Of a stretch of 7,677 bases of DNA, positions 1-5,348 are shown in pieces. Source of the stretch: an uncultured Collinsella sp. (GTDB lineage Bacteria > Actinomycetota > Coriobacteriia > Coriobacteriales > Coriobacteriaceae); the NCBI GenBank assembly GCA_902495945.1, contig CABUZD010000078.1, positions 1 to 7,677 on the forward strand, read 5' to 3'. The translations under genes and the position numbers were made by a program. The first letter of the stretch is position 1; every line of letters starts with the position of its first letter. Under the pieces are notes generated by a model. The model made no database searches and was not told the DNA's origin. It was given only the letters and a program-made list of their open reading frames with translations.

Positions 1-79
1 CCTCGTAGACGTTCCTGCCGTCCTCGAGGTAGCCCTCCTGGTCGAAGTGCATGATCTCGATCTTCTCGGTCTCCTTCAT
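1..79 (-). CDS. Second FrlB-like deglycase, 5' fragment cut by contig edge
   Basis: This is the first 26 codons of a gene reading off the left edge, starting at the ATG at 79. The peptide begins MKETEKIEIMHF and is identical, base for base over 79 nt, to the start of the complete FrlB-like deglycase gene at 5229. The sequence upstream of the ATG is unrelated to that of the full copy and has its own good ribosome binding site (GGGAGG, about 6 nt before the ATG), so this is a separate start and not a chance match. It follows promoter region P1 and is the next gene after the epimerase. By analogy with loci that carry two Amadori deglycases it could encode a second deglycase, but only the N-terminus is visible, so its specificity is unknown. 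A pseudogene or an assembly artefact cannot be excluded. Confidence 0.75.
   Translation of the reverse strand, partial: MKETEKIEIMHFDQEGYLEDGRNVYE
1..79. repeat. 79-bp direct repeat, copy 1 (contig edge)
   Basis: These bases match 5151-5229 exactly and in the same orientation. The match ends precisely at the start codon (base 80 is g, base 5230 is t). Because the left end is the contig edge, 79 bp is a minimum length, and the shared segment may extend through much of the gene. Confidence 0.95.
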
Positions 80-130
80 GTGTGTCCTCCCATCACATGT
101 GCGCAATTCTATACATCGCGCTTCTTGCTG

Positions 131-203
131 ATACCAATTATAGCCATACGATTGCTTGTTATTTAATACCAATCCAAACTCACGGAGATTTGCGGCGAAC
201 GGT
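131..203 (-). promoter_or_regulatory. Promoter region P1 with paired ATTGGTAT elements
   Basis: On the minus strand a TATAAT -10 box (137-142) runs directly into an ATTGGTAT element (131-138). A second copy lies upstream (166-173), giving a start-to-start spacing of 35 bp. The upstream copy sits in an imperfect palindrome, TTGGTATT-A-AATAACAA (156-172, 7 of 8 positions symmetric). No good -35 hexamer is seen 17 bp upstream of the -10. An ACCGTTCGCCG box (193-203) lies 19 nt further upstream. The same layout recurs at P2 and P3. The half-site TTGGTAT resembles known HutC-type GntR operators, so a repressor here would cover the -10 and -35 regions. The promoter drives the edge-truncated deglycase gene through a leader of about 50 nt. 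Confidence 0.7.
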
Positions 204-292
204 CGGTTTCCTCGCCCGAGTGGTATTACAACGCCAATAGTTGTCTATTTCGAGCGCTACTGCCAACGGGTTCCCCACAACTCGCCAGCTAT

Positions 293-334
293 AAAAGCGT
301 TGCGCCAGACCCGCCCAAGCGTTTCCGGCGCAAC
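293..334 (-). terminator. Rho-independent terminator after the epimerase gene
   Basis: Just past the epimerase stop, the minus strand holds a perfect 8-bp stem, GTTGCGCC (327-334) with GGCGCAAC (299-306), around a 20-nt loop. It is followed after two bases by a short T-run (293-296). The T-run is short, so efficiency is uncertain, but position and orientation suit a transcript end. Confidence 0.65.
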
Positions 335-346
335 CGCGCAGTTTAG

Positions 347-1192
347 TTATTCGGCTTCCATCTCCGCTGTCACACGGCGATACATCTCGATAACCTGAGT
401 CGTCGCCTTGGACGGATCCTGATAGTAGCGGCCATCACACGTCTCGGCCGAGACATAGCCCGTATAGCCGTGGCGCATGAGTGCCTCGAGGTCGGCACGC
501 ATATCACGCTCGCCGTCGCCCCAGGCAAGATGCGTCGTGCCGCCGCCCACATCTACAAAGTGGGTGTGAACGATCTTGTCGCCCAAAACCTCAAAGTAGC
601 CGTCGATCGTGTCACCGGCAACTTCCATGGCGCCAAAGTCGATACAGGCCTTCAGGTTGGGACGATCGACCGCCTCGAGGATGCGCGCGACATCCTGTGC
701 GGTGTTGACCAACACGGACTCCGACGGCTGCAGGGCCTCGAGCGCGACGCGAATACCGCGCGTATCGGCGTAGTCGCACACCGAGCGCAGCATGGCAACG
801 CTGCGGGCCCAGGCGTCCTCAGCCGGCTCGTCCAGATAGGCCCAACCACTCGTCACCAGAATCTGCGGCACGCCCAACTCAACGGCAACGTCGATCACAT
901 TCTTAAAGTACGAGAGGATGCGTTTTTGGCCCGCCTCACCGCGCACCGCGACGTTCCACGGCTTGGGGTTGTTCTGCTCGGGGCACACGCACACGATCTT
1001 GATACCGTATTGGGCGGCAAGATCGCGAATCTTATCCACCGAATCGTGCTCATGGCAATCCACATACAGGTGCATCGAGCCGGTCCACAGCTCGATATTG
1101 CGATAGCCGGCCTCACCTGCAGCCTTAAAAAACGTCTCGATGCTGTAGTAACGATGGTTGATGTTCATGAGCGAAAGCTCGGGTACGACCAT
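347..1192 (-). CDS. frlC: FrlC-like sugar epimerase/isomerase (TIM barrel)
   Basis: This is a 281-residue protein of the xylose-isomerase-like TIM-barrel family (AP-endonuclease-2 fold). Candidate metal ligands are E152 (in LEALQ), D185 (in CIDFG), H211 (in HTHFVD) and E250 (in VSAET). Its length and C-terminal half, including YFEVLGDKIVHTHFVD and a GDGERDMRADLEALM segment, resemble remembered E. coli FrlC (276 residues), the fructoselysine 3-epimerase that converts psicoselysine to fructoselysine. No signal peptide is seen, so it should be cytosolic. The ATG at 1192 is preceded by GGGGAGG. It lies 112 bp after the EIID gene, behind a terminator, so it may be expressed at a lower level than the PTS genes. 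The family also contains tagatose and psicose epimerases and IolE/IolI-type enzymes. The FrlC call relies on context as much as on sequence. Confidence 0.75.
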   Translation of the reverse strand: MVVPELSLMNINHRYYSIETFFKAAGEAGYRNIELWTGSMHLYVDCHEHDSVDKIRDLAAQYGIKIVCVCPEQNNPKPWNVAVRGEAGQKRILSYFKNVIDVAVELGVPQILVTSGWAYLDEPAEDAWARSVAMLRSVCDYADTRGIRVALEALQPSESVLVNTAQDVARILEAVDRPNLKACIDFGAMEVAGDTIDGYFEVLGDKIVHTHFVDVGGGTTHLAWGDGERDMRADLEALMRHGYTGYVSAETCDGRYYQDPSKATTQVIEMYRRVTAEMEAE

Positions 1193-1218
1193 AGCCCTCC
1201 CCTTTCGTACGGAGTTTT

Positions 1219-1256
1219 AAAAAACAGGGGGCCGCCGCAGATGCGACAAGCCCCCC
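1219..1256 (-). terminator. Rho-independent terminator between EIID and the epimerase
   Basis: On the minus strand, GGGGGC and GCCCCC form an outer stem. A six-pair inner stem, GTCGCA with TGCGGC (one wobble), is capped by a 2-nt turn, with a TT/G internal bulge between the two stems. TG and then six T residues follow (1219-1224). This is a strong intrinsic terminator shape inside what otherwise looks like one operon. It suggests partial read-through control of the downstream epimerase gene. Confidence 0.8.
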
Positions 1257-1304
1257 AAAGATCGACGCAACCGTTAGACGCGATGGAAGCGCGATTCGAA
1301 CATA

Positions 1305-2129
1305 TTAGGCAAGCACGCCAAAGTAAGCGCCGATGATGCCCACGACCATGGTGCAGAGGATCAGGACCATCGGGTTGATCTTCTTGGAGAGCAGCCAGTA
1401 GTAGAGCCAGAAGGCGGCCATACCGAGCATACCGGGCATGATGCCGTCCAGGATGTCCTGGAGAGTCTGGGCGGAGTCGCCCTGACCAATGGCGATGGGC
1501 AACGAAGCCCAGAACATGTCCTTGCTCATGGCGCCGACGACCATAACGCCGACAATGCCGACGCAGGCCATGATCTTTTGCATCAGGCCGGTCTTCTGAG
1601 CCTCGTCGAGGAAGCCAATGCCTAGCTCATAACCCTTGATAGCGCCAAAGATACGAATCAGGAACGCCGGGATGTTGTAGACGAGCAGGAAGGCGATGGG
1701 GCCAAAGACGTTGCCGGCCTGGCACAGGCTGATGCCCACGGCAGCGGCGACGACGCGCAGGGTGGACAGGAAGAAGGAGTCACCCAGGCCGGAAAGCGGA
1801 CCCATGAGGGCGGCCTTGATGTCGTTGACGCTCTCGGGCTCAACCTCGCCACGAGCGACCTTTTCTTCCATGGCCATCGCGATGCCACCCACGAAGGGAG
1901 CGAGCTGCGGGGTGATGTTGAAGAATGCGCTGTGACGGTGCAAAGCCTCGGCGTAATCATCGGGACGGCCGGCATAGATCTTCTTGAGCATGTTGGCGAC
2001 CATAAGGCAGAAGGCAATGTTCATCTGCTTGTAGTAGGTCCAGGAGAATTCCATGCCCAGGGCGCCGGTGTTCACGGCGCTCTTAATGAGGTCGGAGCGA
2101 GTAATCTGGTTCTCGGAATTAGAAGTCAT
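1305..2129 (-). CDS. PTS system mannose-family EIID component
   Basis: This is the membrane subunit IID of a mannose-family phosphotransferase permease, working with IIC to carry the sugar-amine across the membrane while IIB phosphorylates it. Family landmarks are an FNITPQLAPFVGGIAMAMEE segment (residues about 70-89) and a KAALMGPLSGLGDSFF segment (105-120). Hydrophobic stretches follow, with two clear C-terminal membrane segments after residue 185. I place the start at the ATG at 2129 (274 residues), which gives the usual short polar N-terminus. GAGG lies 3 nt and GGGG about 9 nt upstream, inside the end of the EIIC gene, and the genes overlap by 11 bp, so translation is probably coupled. 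An ATG at 2138 and a TTG at 2174 are alternatives with poorer spacing. Family membership is clear; the Amadori substrate is inferred from neighbours. Confidence 0.9.
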   Translation of the reverse strand: MTSNSENQITRSDLIKSAVNTGALGMEFSWTYYKQMNIAFCLMVANMLKKIYAGRPDDYAEALHRHSAFFNITPQLAPFVGGIAMAMEEKVARGEVEPESVNDIKAALMGPLSGLGDSFFLSTLRVVAAAVGISLCQAGNVFGPIAFLLVYNIPAFLIRIFGAIKGYELGIGFLDEAQKTGLMQKIMACVGIVGVMVVGAMSKDMFWASLPIAIGQGDSAQTLQDILDGIMPGMLGMAAFWLYYWLLSKKINPMVLILCTMVVGIIGAYFGVLA

Positions 2130-2892
2130 CGTCCTCATCCCCTTCCACAGAAAGCTGGGACTGGGCGCCACCAAGGCCCAGCAGGTCGTACTTATCGATG
2201 CCGATGATGATTGCGATCAGGGCGACGCCGAGGACGGGCACGTTGGCATAGGAGCACAGCAGGAAGCCCAGGAAGTAGAACGGCACGAGCTGCTTGGTAA
2301 GCAACATTCGGCAGAGCATGGCGAAGCCCATGGCAGGCAGGATGTTGGCTGCGACGCCAAAGCCATCGAGGACGAACGTCGGGATGAAGTCGAGCAGGCC
2401 CTGAACAGCGTCGGCACCCAGATAGAAGGAGACCGAGCACAGGATAAAGGCCAGGACGACAATCACGAGACCGATAATCCAGTGCATAGCGTAGATACCC
2501 TTGAGGTTACCCTTGCTGGCAAAGACGTCGGCACGGTCGACCAGAAGGGGCATACCGGCGTTGACGACGTTCTTAATGGCCAGGCACAGAGTGGCGATGG
2601 GCATCGCGAGCGCGATAGCGGCCTCGGTGCTCTGACCCAGCTGAATAGCGAAGGCGCAGGCGAGCACACCGCCAATCGTCTCATCGGGCGGCACGTAAGC
2701 GCCGATGGAGATAGAACCCATGAAGAGCAGCTCGAGGCTCGCACCGATGGCGAGGCCGGACTGCAGGTCCCCGAGGACTATGCCGACGAGCGGGCACAGA
2801 ACGATCGGGCGGAACGCATAGAGCGTACCGAGCTGATAATCGAGCTTACCGAAGGCAGCGATAAGTCCGATGAGGATCGCTTGAACAAGCAT
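2119..2892 (-). CDS. PTS system mannose/sorbose-family EIIC component
   Basis: This 257-residue, very hydrophobic protein is the IIC channel subunit of a mannose-family PTS. The typical GDLQSGLAIGASLELLFMGS stretch (residues 41-60), followed by an IGAYVPPDE motif (63-71) and then KNVVNAGMPLLVDRAD (107-122), fits the EII-Sor family. Several membrane-spanning segments are evident. The ATG at 2892 has a strong GGGAGG site 5 nt upstream. The gene opens the IIC-IID unit behind promoter P2 and a roughly 140-nt leader. An oddity is the acidic tail GDEDDDF (251-257), which echoes the acidic, Phe-ended tail of the EIIA protein. Sorbose, fructose, N-acetylgalactosamine or mannose permeases have the same fold, so the substrate rests on context. 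Confidence 0.92.
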   Translation of the reverse strand: MLVQAILIGLIAAFGKLDYQLGTLYAFRPIVLCPLVGIVLGDLQSGLAIGASLELLFMGSISIGAYVPPDETIGGVLACAFAIQLGQSTEAAIALAMPIATLCLAIKNVVNAGMPLLVDRADVFASKGNLKGIYAMHWIIGLVIVVLAFILCSVSFYLGADAVQGLLDFIPTFVLDGFGVAANILPAMGFAMLCRMLLTKQLVPFYFLGFLLCSYANVPVLGVALIAIIIGIDKYDLLGLGGAQSQLSVEGDEDDDF

Positions 2893-2986
2893 TGTTCCTC
2901 CCTTTGATCCCTCTTGGATCCGCGCGGCGATTCCCGACTTGTCAGCGCGCCCTTTTCCATGCCGACAATCGCCCAGACAGATCCAG

Positions 2987-3025
2987 CTTGTACCGGTGTG
3001 CTGTTAACACCTAAACCGGTGCAAA
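2987..3025 (-). other. Stem-loop in the EIIC mRNA leader
   Basis: Arms at 2987-2997 (CTTGTACCGGT on the plus strand) and 3015-3025 (ACCGGTGCAAA) are complementary at 9 of 11 positions, with one G-T pair possible. They enclose a 17-nt loop that contains GTTAAC. The structure would begin within about 10 nt of the predicted P2 transcript start. It could stabilise the 5' end or act as a regulatory leader. Both arms contain the self-complementary ACCGGT, so the element could also be read as a pair of DNA sites. Confidence 0.45.
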
Positions 3026-3032
3026 TGATTTG

Positions 3033-3105
3033 ATACCAATTATATAGTCATGCGAAAACTATTTAATACCAATCGCTCAACGGGCGTGTACTCCCGGTGA
3101 ACGGT
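3033..3105 (-). promoter_or_regulatory. Promoter region P2 with paired ATTGGTAT elements
   Basis: The layout is as in P1. A TATAAT -10 (3039-3044) overlaps an ATTGGTAT element (3033-3040). A second copy in the form ATTGGTATTAAATA lies 33 bp upstream (3066-3073), and an ACCGTTCACCG box (3095-3105) lies 21 nt beyond that. It separates EIIB from EIIC, so the IIC-IID pair can be transcribed on its own. P1 and P2 share the full ATTGGTATTAAATA sequence, while the DNA between the elements differs. This argues for selected protein-binding sites and against a recent copy of the whole region. Confidence 0.7.
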
Positions 3106-3117
3106 AGATGGGGGTAA

Positions 3118-3136
3118 CGGGTAAAGCGTTTATCCG
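3118..3136. promoter_or_regulatory. Near-palindrome upstream of P2
   Basis: CGGGTAAA-GCG-TTTATCCG is symmetric at 7 of 8 positions around a central C. It lies about 86-104 bp upstream of the predicted P2 start. It could be an operator for a separate regulator such as a LacI-type catabolite protein. No equivalent was seen at P1 or P3, so a chance palindrome remains possible. Confidence 0.3.
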
Positions 3137-3152
3137 GTACGCCCACGAATAG

Positions 3153-3175
3153 GGGCGGCGCCGTGCGCGCCGCCC
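3153..3175 (-). other. Strong hairpin after the EIIB stop codon
   Basis: A perfect 9-bp GC-only stem, GGGCGGCGC with GCGCCGCCC, encloses a 5-nt loop. A further CCAC/GTGG pairing (3143-3146 with 3176-3179) is possible across a bulge. No T-run follows on the minus strand, so it is not a classical terminator. It may protect the 3' end of the SIS-EIIA-EIIB transcript from decay or cause partial termination before P2. Confidence 0.6.
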
Positions 3176-3186
3176 GTGGTTCCCAA

Positions 3187-3669
3187 TTAGAGGGCGCTTA
3201 GGGCATCGACCTTGGGGTCGTCGGCCAGAGCGCGAATCTCGACCTCGACACCGCGGCCGACGAGCTCGCGAATGTCCTCTTCCTCGGCAGCAGTCACAAA
3301 GATCTGGCGGGAGATCTTACGGGCATCGGGACGCTGCTCGTCCTTGGACTTGGTGTTGCCCAGGTTGATGGAGGTGATCTGCGGGCAGCCGTCGACAAGC
3401 TGCTTGGCCTCGGCGATGCTGGCGACGCAGATGATCATCTTGTACTTATCGGTAACACCGGAGTTGATGGCCTCGATGGCGTGCTCCATGTCCTTAATGA
3501 CGAGCTTGACGTTGGCCGGCTTTCCCATCTTGAGCGTAGTCTTCCAGACGGGATCGTTGGCAACCTTGTCGCCAACGCAGAAGATGCAGTCGGAGCCCAA
3601 GCCCTGGACCCAAGAGACGGCCACCTGGCCATGAAGCAGACGATGGTCGACGCGAAGCAGTTGAATCAT
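3187..3669 (-). CDS. PTS system mannose/sorbose-family EIIB component
   Basis: This 160-residue protein has the family's usual stand-alone IIB length. The N-terminus carries the phosphorylation signature RVDHRLLHGQV (residues 6-16), with H13 as the expected phosphohistidine. It receives phosphate from IIA and passes it to the incoming sugar bound by IIC-IID, which for an Amadori substrate would give the 6-phosphate that the deglycase uses. The ATG at 3669 is preceded by a GGGGG run 7 nt upstream. A 57-bp gap containing a small hairpin separates it from the EIIA gene, and it ends the first PTS unit just before a strong hairpin and promoter P2. It is a cytosolic, membrane-associated component by family. 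The family call is firm; the substrate is inferred. Confidence 0.93.
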   Translation of the reverse strand: MIQLLRVDHRLLHGQVAVSWVQGLGSDCIFCVGDKVANDPVWKTTLKMGKPANVKLVIKDMEHAIEAINSGVTDKYKMIICVASIAEAKQLVDGCPQITSINLGNTKSKDEQRPDARKISRQIFVTAAEEEDIRELVGRGVEVEIRALADDPKVDALSAL

Positions 3670-3691
3670 GATTGACCCCCAAAGGTCTCAT

Positions 3692-3705
3692 GCCGGAAAC
3701 CCGGC
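3692..3705 (-). other. Small hairpin between the EIIA and EIIB genes
   Basis: GCCGG and CCGGC form a 5-bp stem with a 4-nt loop in the 57-bp gap. It has no T-run. It may influence transcript processing or the relative levels of IIA and IIB. It is a weak element by itself. Confidence 0.35.
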
Positions 3706-3726
3706 CCCATTAATAGCAGGCGGTGA

Positions 3727-4146
3727 CTAGAACTCTTCCTCGTCATCCGCATCGGTCAGCAGGTCGTTGACAAACTTGACGCGCGTGTCGTCAGCCGCGA
3801 GGATCTCGCGGATAACCTGATCGGCGGGAGCCTCCTGGTCCGAAAAGAGCAGCTGGATCAGCAGCGGCAGATTCATGTTGGCAACCAGGTAGGTGTTGGG
3901 GCGCGTCTGGACGATCTTGGTGAACTCGTTGTTGACGCTGCCGCCAAACAGGTCGGTGCACACGATTACGTCGTCGGCGGGGTCGAAGGTCGCCAGGAGC
4001 TTGGCGGCCTCCTCGGCGACGTCGGTGCGGCCGTCGACAAACATCGACAGGTCGTGGACGTTATCGCGCGCGCCCGAGAGCAGCTCGGTGCTCTCTTTGA
4101 TGCCGGTCGCAAAATGCGCGTGGCTGGCAAAGATGTATTGCCTCAT
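3727..4146 (-). CDS. PTS system mannose-family EIIA component
   Basis: This 139-residue stand-alone IIA protein takes phosphate from HPr on a histidine and hands it to IIB. The N-terminal pattern FASHAHFATGI aligns with GTHGWAAEQLL of E. coli ManX, making H9 the expected phosphohistidine. The DLFGGSVNNE motif (residues about 70-79) corresponds to the ManX DTWGGSPFN region. I chose the ATG at 4146 over a TTG at 4161 because the ATG has a GGGGGA site 7-8 nt upstream and places the histidine at the usual distance from the N-terminus. It lies 21 bp after the deglycase stop, so the two are surely co-transcribed. The C-terminus is an acidic tail (DADDEEEF). The family assignment is strong. Confidence 0.92.
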   Translation of the reverse strand: MRQYIFASHAHFATGIKESTELLSGARDNVHDLSMFVDGRTDVAEEAAKLLATFDPADDVIVCTDLFGGSVNNEFTKIVQTRPNTYLVANMNLPLLIQLLFSDQEAPADQVIREILAADDTRVKFVNDLLTDADDEEEF

Positions 4147-4167
4147 TGCGGTTTCCCCCAAATGAAA

Positions 4168-5229
4168 TTAGTAGTCGAACTGGTGGTAGTAGCGGCGGTA
4201 CTTGAGGTTGTGCTTGGTGACCAGCTCGTAGTTGCGCGCGAGGCGGTCGGTGGTCAGCACGGACAGGATCCAGGGGGACACGATGACGCGGAAGTCGTCG
4301 TCCAGGCCCGGGATCGCGTACTCGGCGGTGTCGATGATGACGTAGTCCTCGTCGCCGGTCACGCCGCTGGTGAGGAAGGCGCGGACGCGCTCGTCGAGGG
4401 CGCGGCACTCGTCCTCTCCCATGAACAGGAACACCGGGACGCCGGGCTCGAGCAGCTCGAGCGTGCCGTGGAAGAAGTCGTGCGAGGTGATGTGGCGGAT
4501 GCGCTTCCACTGCATCTCCTCGAGCAGGCACATGGAGTACAGGATGGTCTCGCCCCACAGCGCGCCCGAGCCGATGAACATGGTGTAGTCGGCCAGCGCG
4601 TACTTCCTGGCGAGCTCCTCGGCGCGCGGCTCGAAGCGCTTGCGGATGTCGAGCATGTCCTTCCAGACGTCCTTCGTCTGCTCGATGAACAGGTCGAACT
4701 TGGGGAAGCAGCCGCGGCGGTTGAGCAGGCGCAGGCCGAAGCAGTCGGCGAGGTAGTAGCCCTTCTCGCAGCCGCCGGCGCCGTGGTCGGAGGCCATCAT
4801 GACGCAGTTCTCGGCGCCCACGGCCCGCCCGATCTTGCCCTCGGGGTTGGTCATGGCGAAGACGCGCACGCCCATCTCCCTCATCTTGCCGACGGCCTCG
4901 AGCACCTCGGGGGTGGTGCCGGACTCGGAGGCGGTCAGCACGACGGACCTGTCGGTCATGCGCTTGTGGCCCATGACGTTCCACTCGGCGGCGTGGATCA
5001 GGTAGACCTCGAGGTCGCGGTCGCCGAACTTGTTCATGAGGTACTCGAGCTGCATGAACTCGTCCCAGGTGCCGCCGACGCCCATCAGGAAGACGGCGTC
5101 GTAGCCCTCCTCGTGCACGCGGTCGGCCAGGGCGGTCATCTTCTTGCCGGCCTCGTAGACGTTCCTGCCGTCCTCGAGGTAGCCCTCCTGGTCGAAGTGC
5201 ATGATCTCGATCTTCTCGGTCTCCTTCAT
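4168..5229 (-). CDS. frlB: FrlB/GfrE/GfrF-like Amadori product 6-phosphate deglycase (SIS domain)
   Basis: This 353-residue protein has two sugar-isomerase (SIS) folds. Landmarks are SESGTTPEVLEA (residues 101-112), GSGALWGETI (220-229), FFHGTLELLEPGVPVFLF (252-269) and a C-terminus ending RRYYHQFDY. The last two closely match remembered E. coli FrlB (FRHGPLEIVEPGVPFLFL and ERRYYGGLVEY). Residues E238 and H254 keep the 16-residue spacing of the catalytic Glu/His pair described for this deglycase family (FraB, FrlB). The expected reaction is hydrolysis of fructoselysine- or glucoselysine-6-phosphate to a hexose 6-phosphate and lysine in the cytosol. I place the start at the ATG at 5229, with AAAGGAG 5 nt upstream; the duplicated gene start at 79 supports this over the upstream ATG at 5265. 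Nearly every codon read ends in G or C, more extreme than its neighbours. GlmS-like or AgaS-like activity is less likely. Confidence 0.85.
   Translation of the reverse strand: MKETEKIEIMHFDQEGYLEDGRNVYEAGKKMTALADRVHEEGYDAVFLMGVGGTWDEFMQLEYLMNKFGDRDLEVYLIHAAEWNVMGHKRMTDRSVVLTASESGTTPEVLEAVGKMREMGVRVFAMTNPEGKIGRAVGAENCVMMASDHGAGGCEKGYYLADCFGLRLLNRRGCFPKFDLFIEQTKDVWKDMLDIRKRFEPRAEELARKYALADYTMFIGSGALWGETILYSMCLLEEMQWKRIRHITSHDFFHGTLELLEPGVPVFLFMGEDECRALDERVRAFLTSGVTGDEDYVIIDTAEYAIPGLDDDFRVIVSPWILSVLTTDRLARNYELVTKHNLKYRRYYHQFDY
5151..5229. repeat. 79-bp direct repeat, copy 2 (start of the full deglycase gene)
   Basis: Identical to bases 1-79 and in the same orientation. It covers codons 1-26 of the complete deglycase gene, and identity stops at the ATG. 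The upstream leaders and promoters of the two copies differ. Confidence 0.95.
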
Positions 5230-5250
5230 TCCCGCTCCTTTCACGAGCAG

Positions 5251-5340
5251 TTTGAATTGTCGCACGGAATGGACAGGCTTGCCGCCCCGTCTCGCCGCTT
5301 AACCTTGTGGACATCTTGGCCCCAAGCTCAACAATTCAAA
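5251..5340 (-). other. Long-range inverted repeat in the deglycase mRNA leader
   Basis: TTTGAATTGT (minus strand at 5340-5331) is perfectly complementary to ACAATTCAAA (5260-5251). They form a 10-bp stem that encloses a 70-nt interior with a further small CTTG/CAAG hairpin. The stem closes just before the ribosome binding site at about 5235-5241. It could be the base helix of a structured leader. The other two promoters of the locus do not share it, and no known riboswitch class was recognised. Confidence 0.4.
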
Positions 5341-5348
5341 GGTTCTTA

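Noticed and set aside
156..398. Plus-strand open frame across P1 and the epimerase terminator
   Set aside because: It covers regulatory elements and the 3' end of the epimerase and shows no coding character.
470..1336. Plus-strand open frame opposite the epimerase
   Set aside because: The minus-strand frame has TIM-barrel metal ligands and FrlC-like motifs. The plus-strand translation has no recognisable domain and runs over the terminator.
2053..2907. Plus-strand open frame opposite EIIC
   Set aside because: Its highly charged, repeat-like translation is the antisense of a hydrophobic membrane protein. The EIIC frame is certain.
2778..2960. Possible upstream ORF starting in the EIIC leader
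   Set aside because: There is no ribosome binding site before its ATG, and most of it is an out-of-frame reading of EIIC.
4061..5314. Second long minus-strand open frame (417 codons) in another frame of the deglycase
   Set aside because: Its translation is an Arg-rich string typical of a frame-shifted GC-rich gene, while the chosen frame shows clear SIS motifs.
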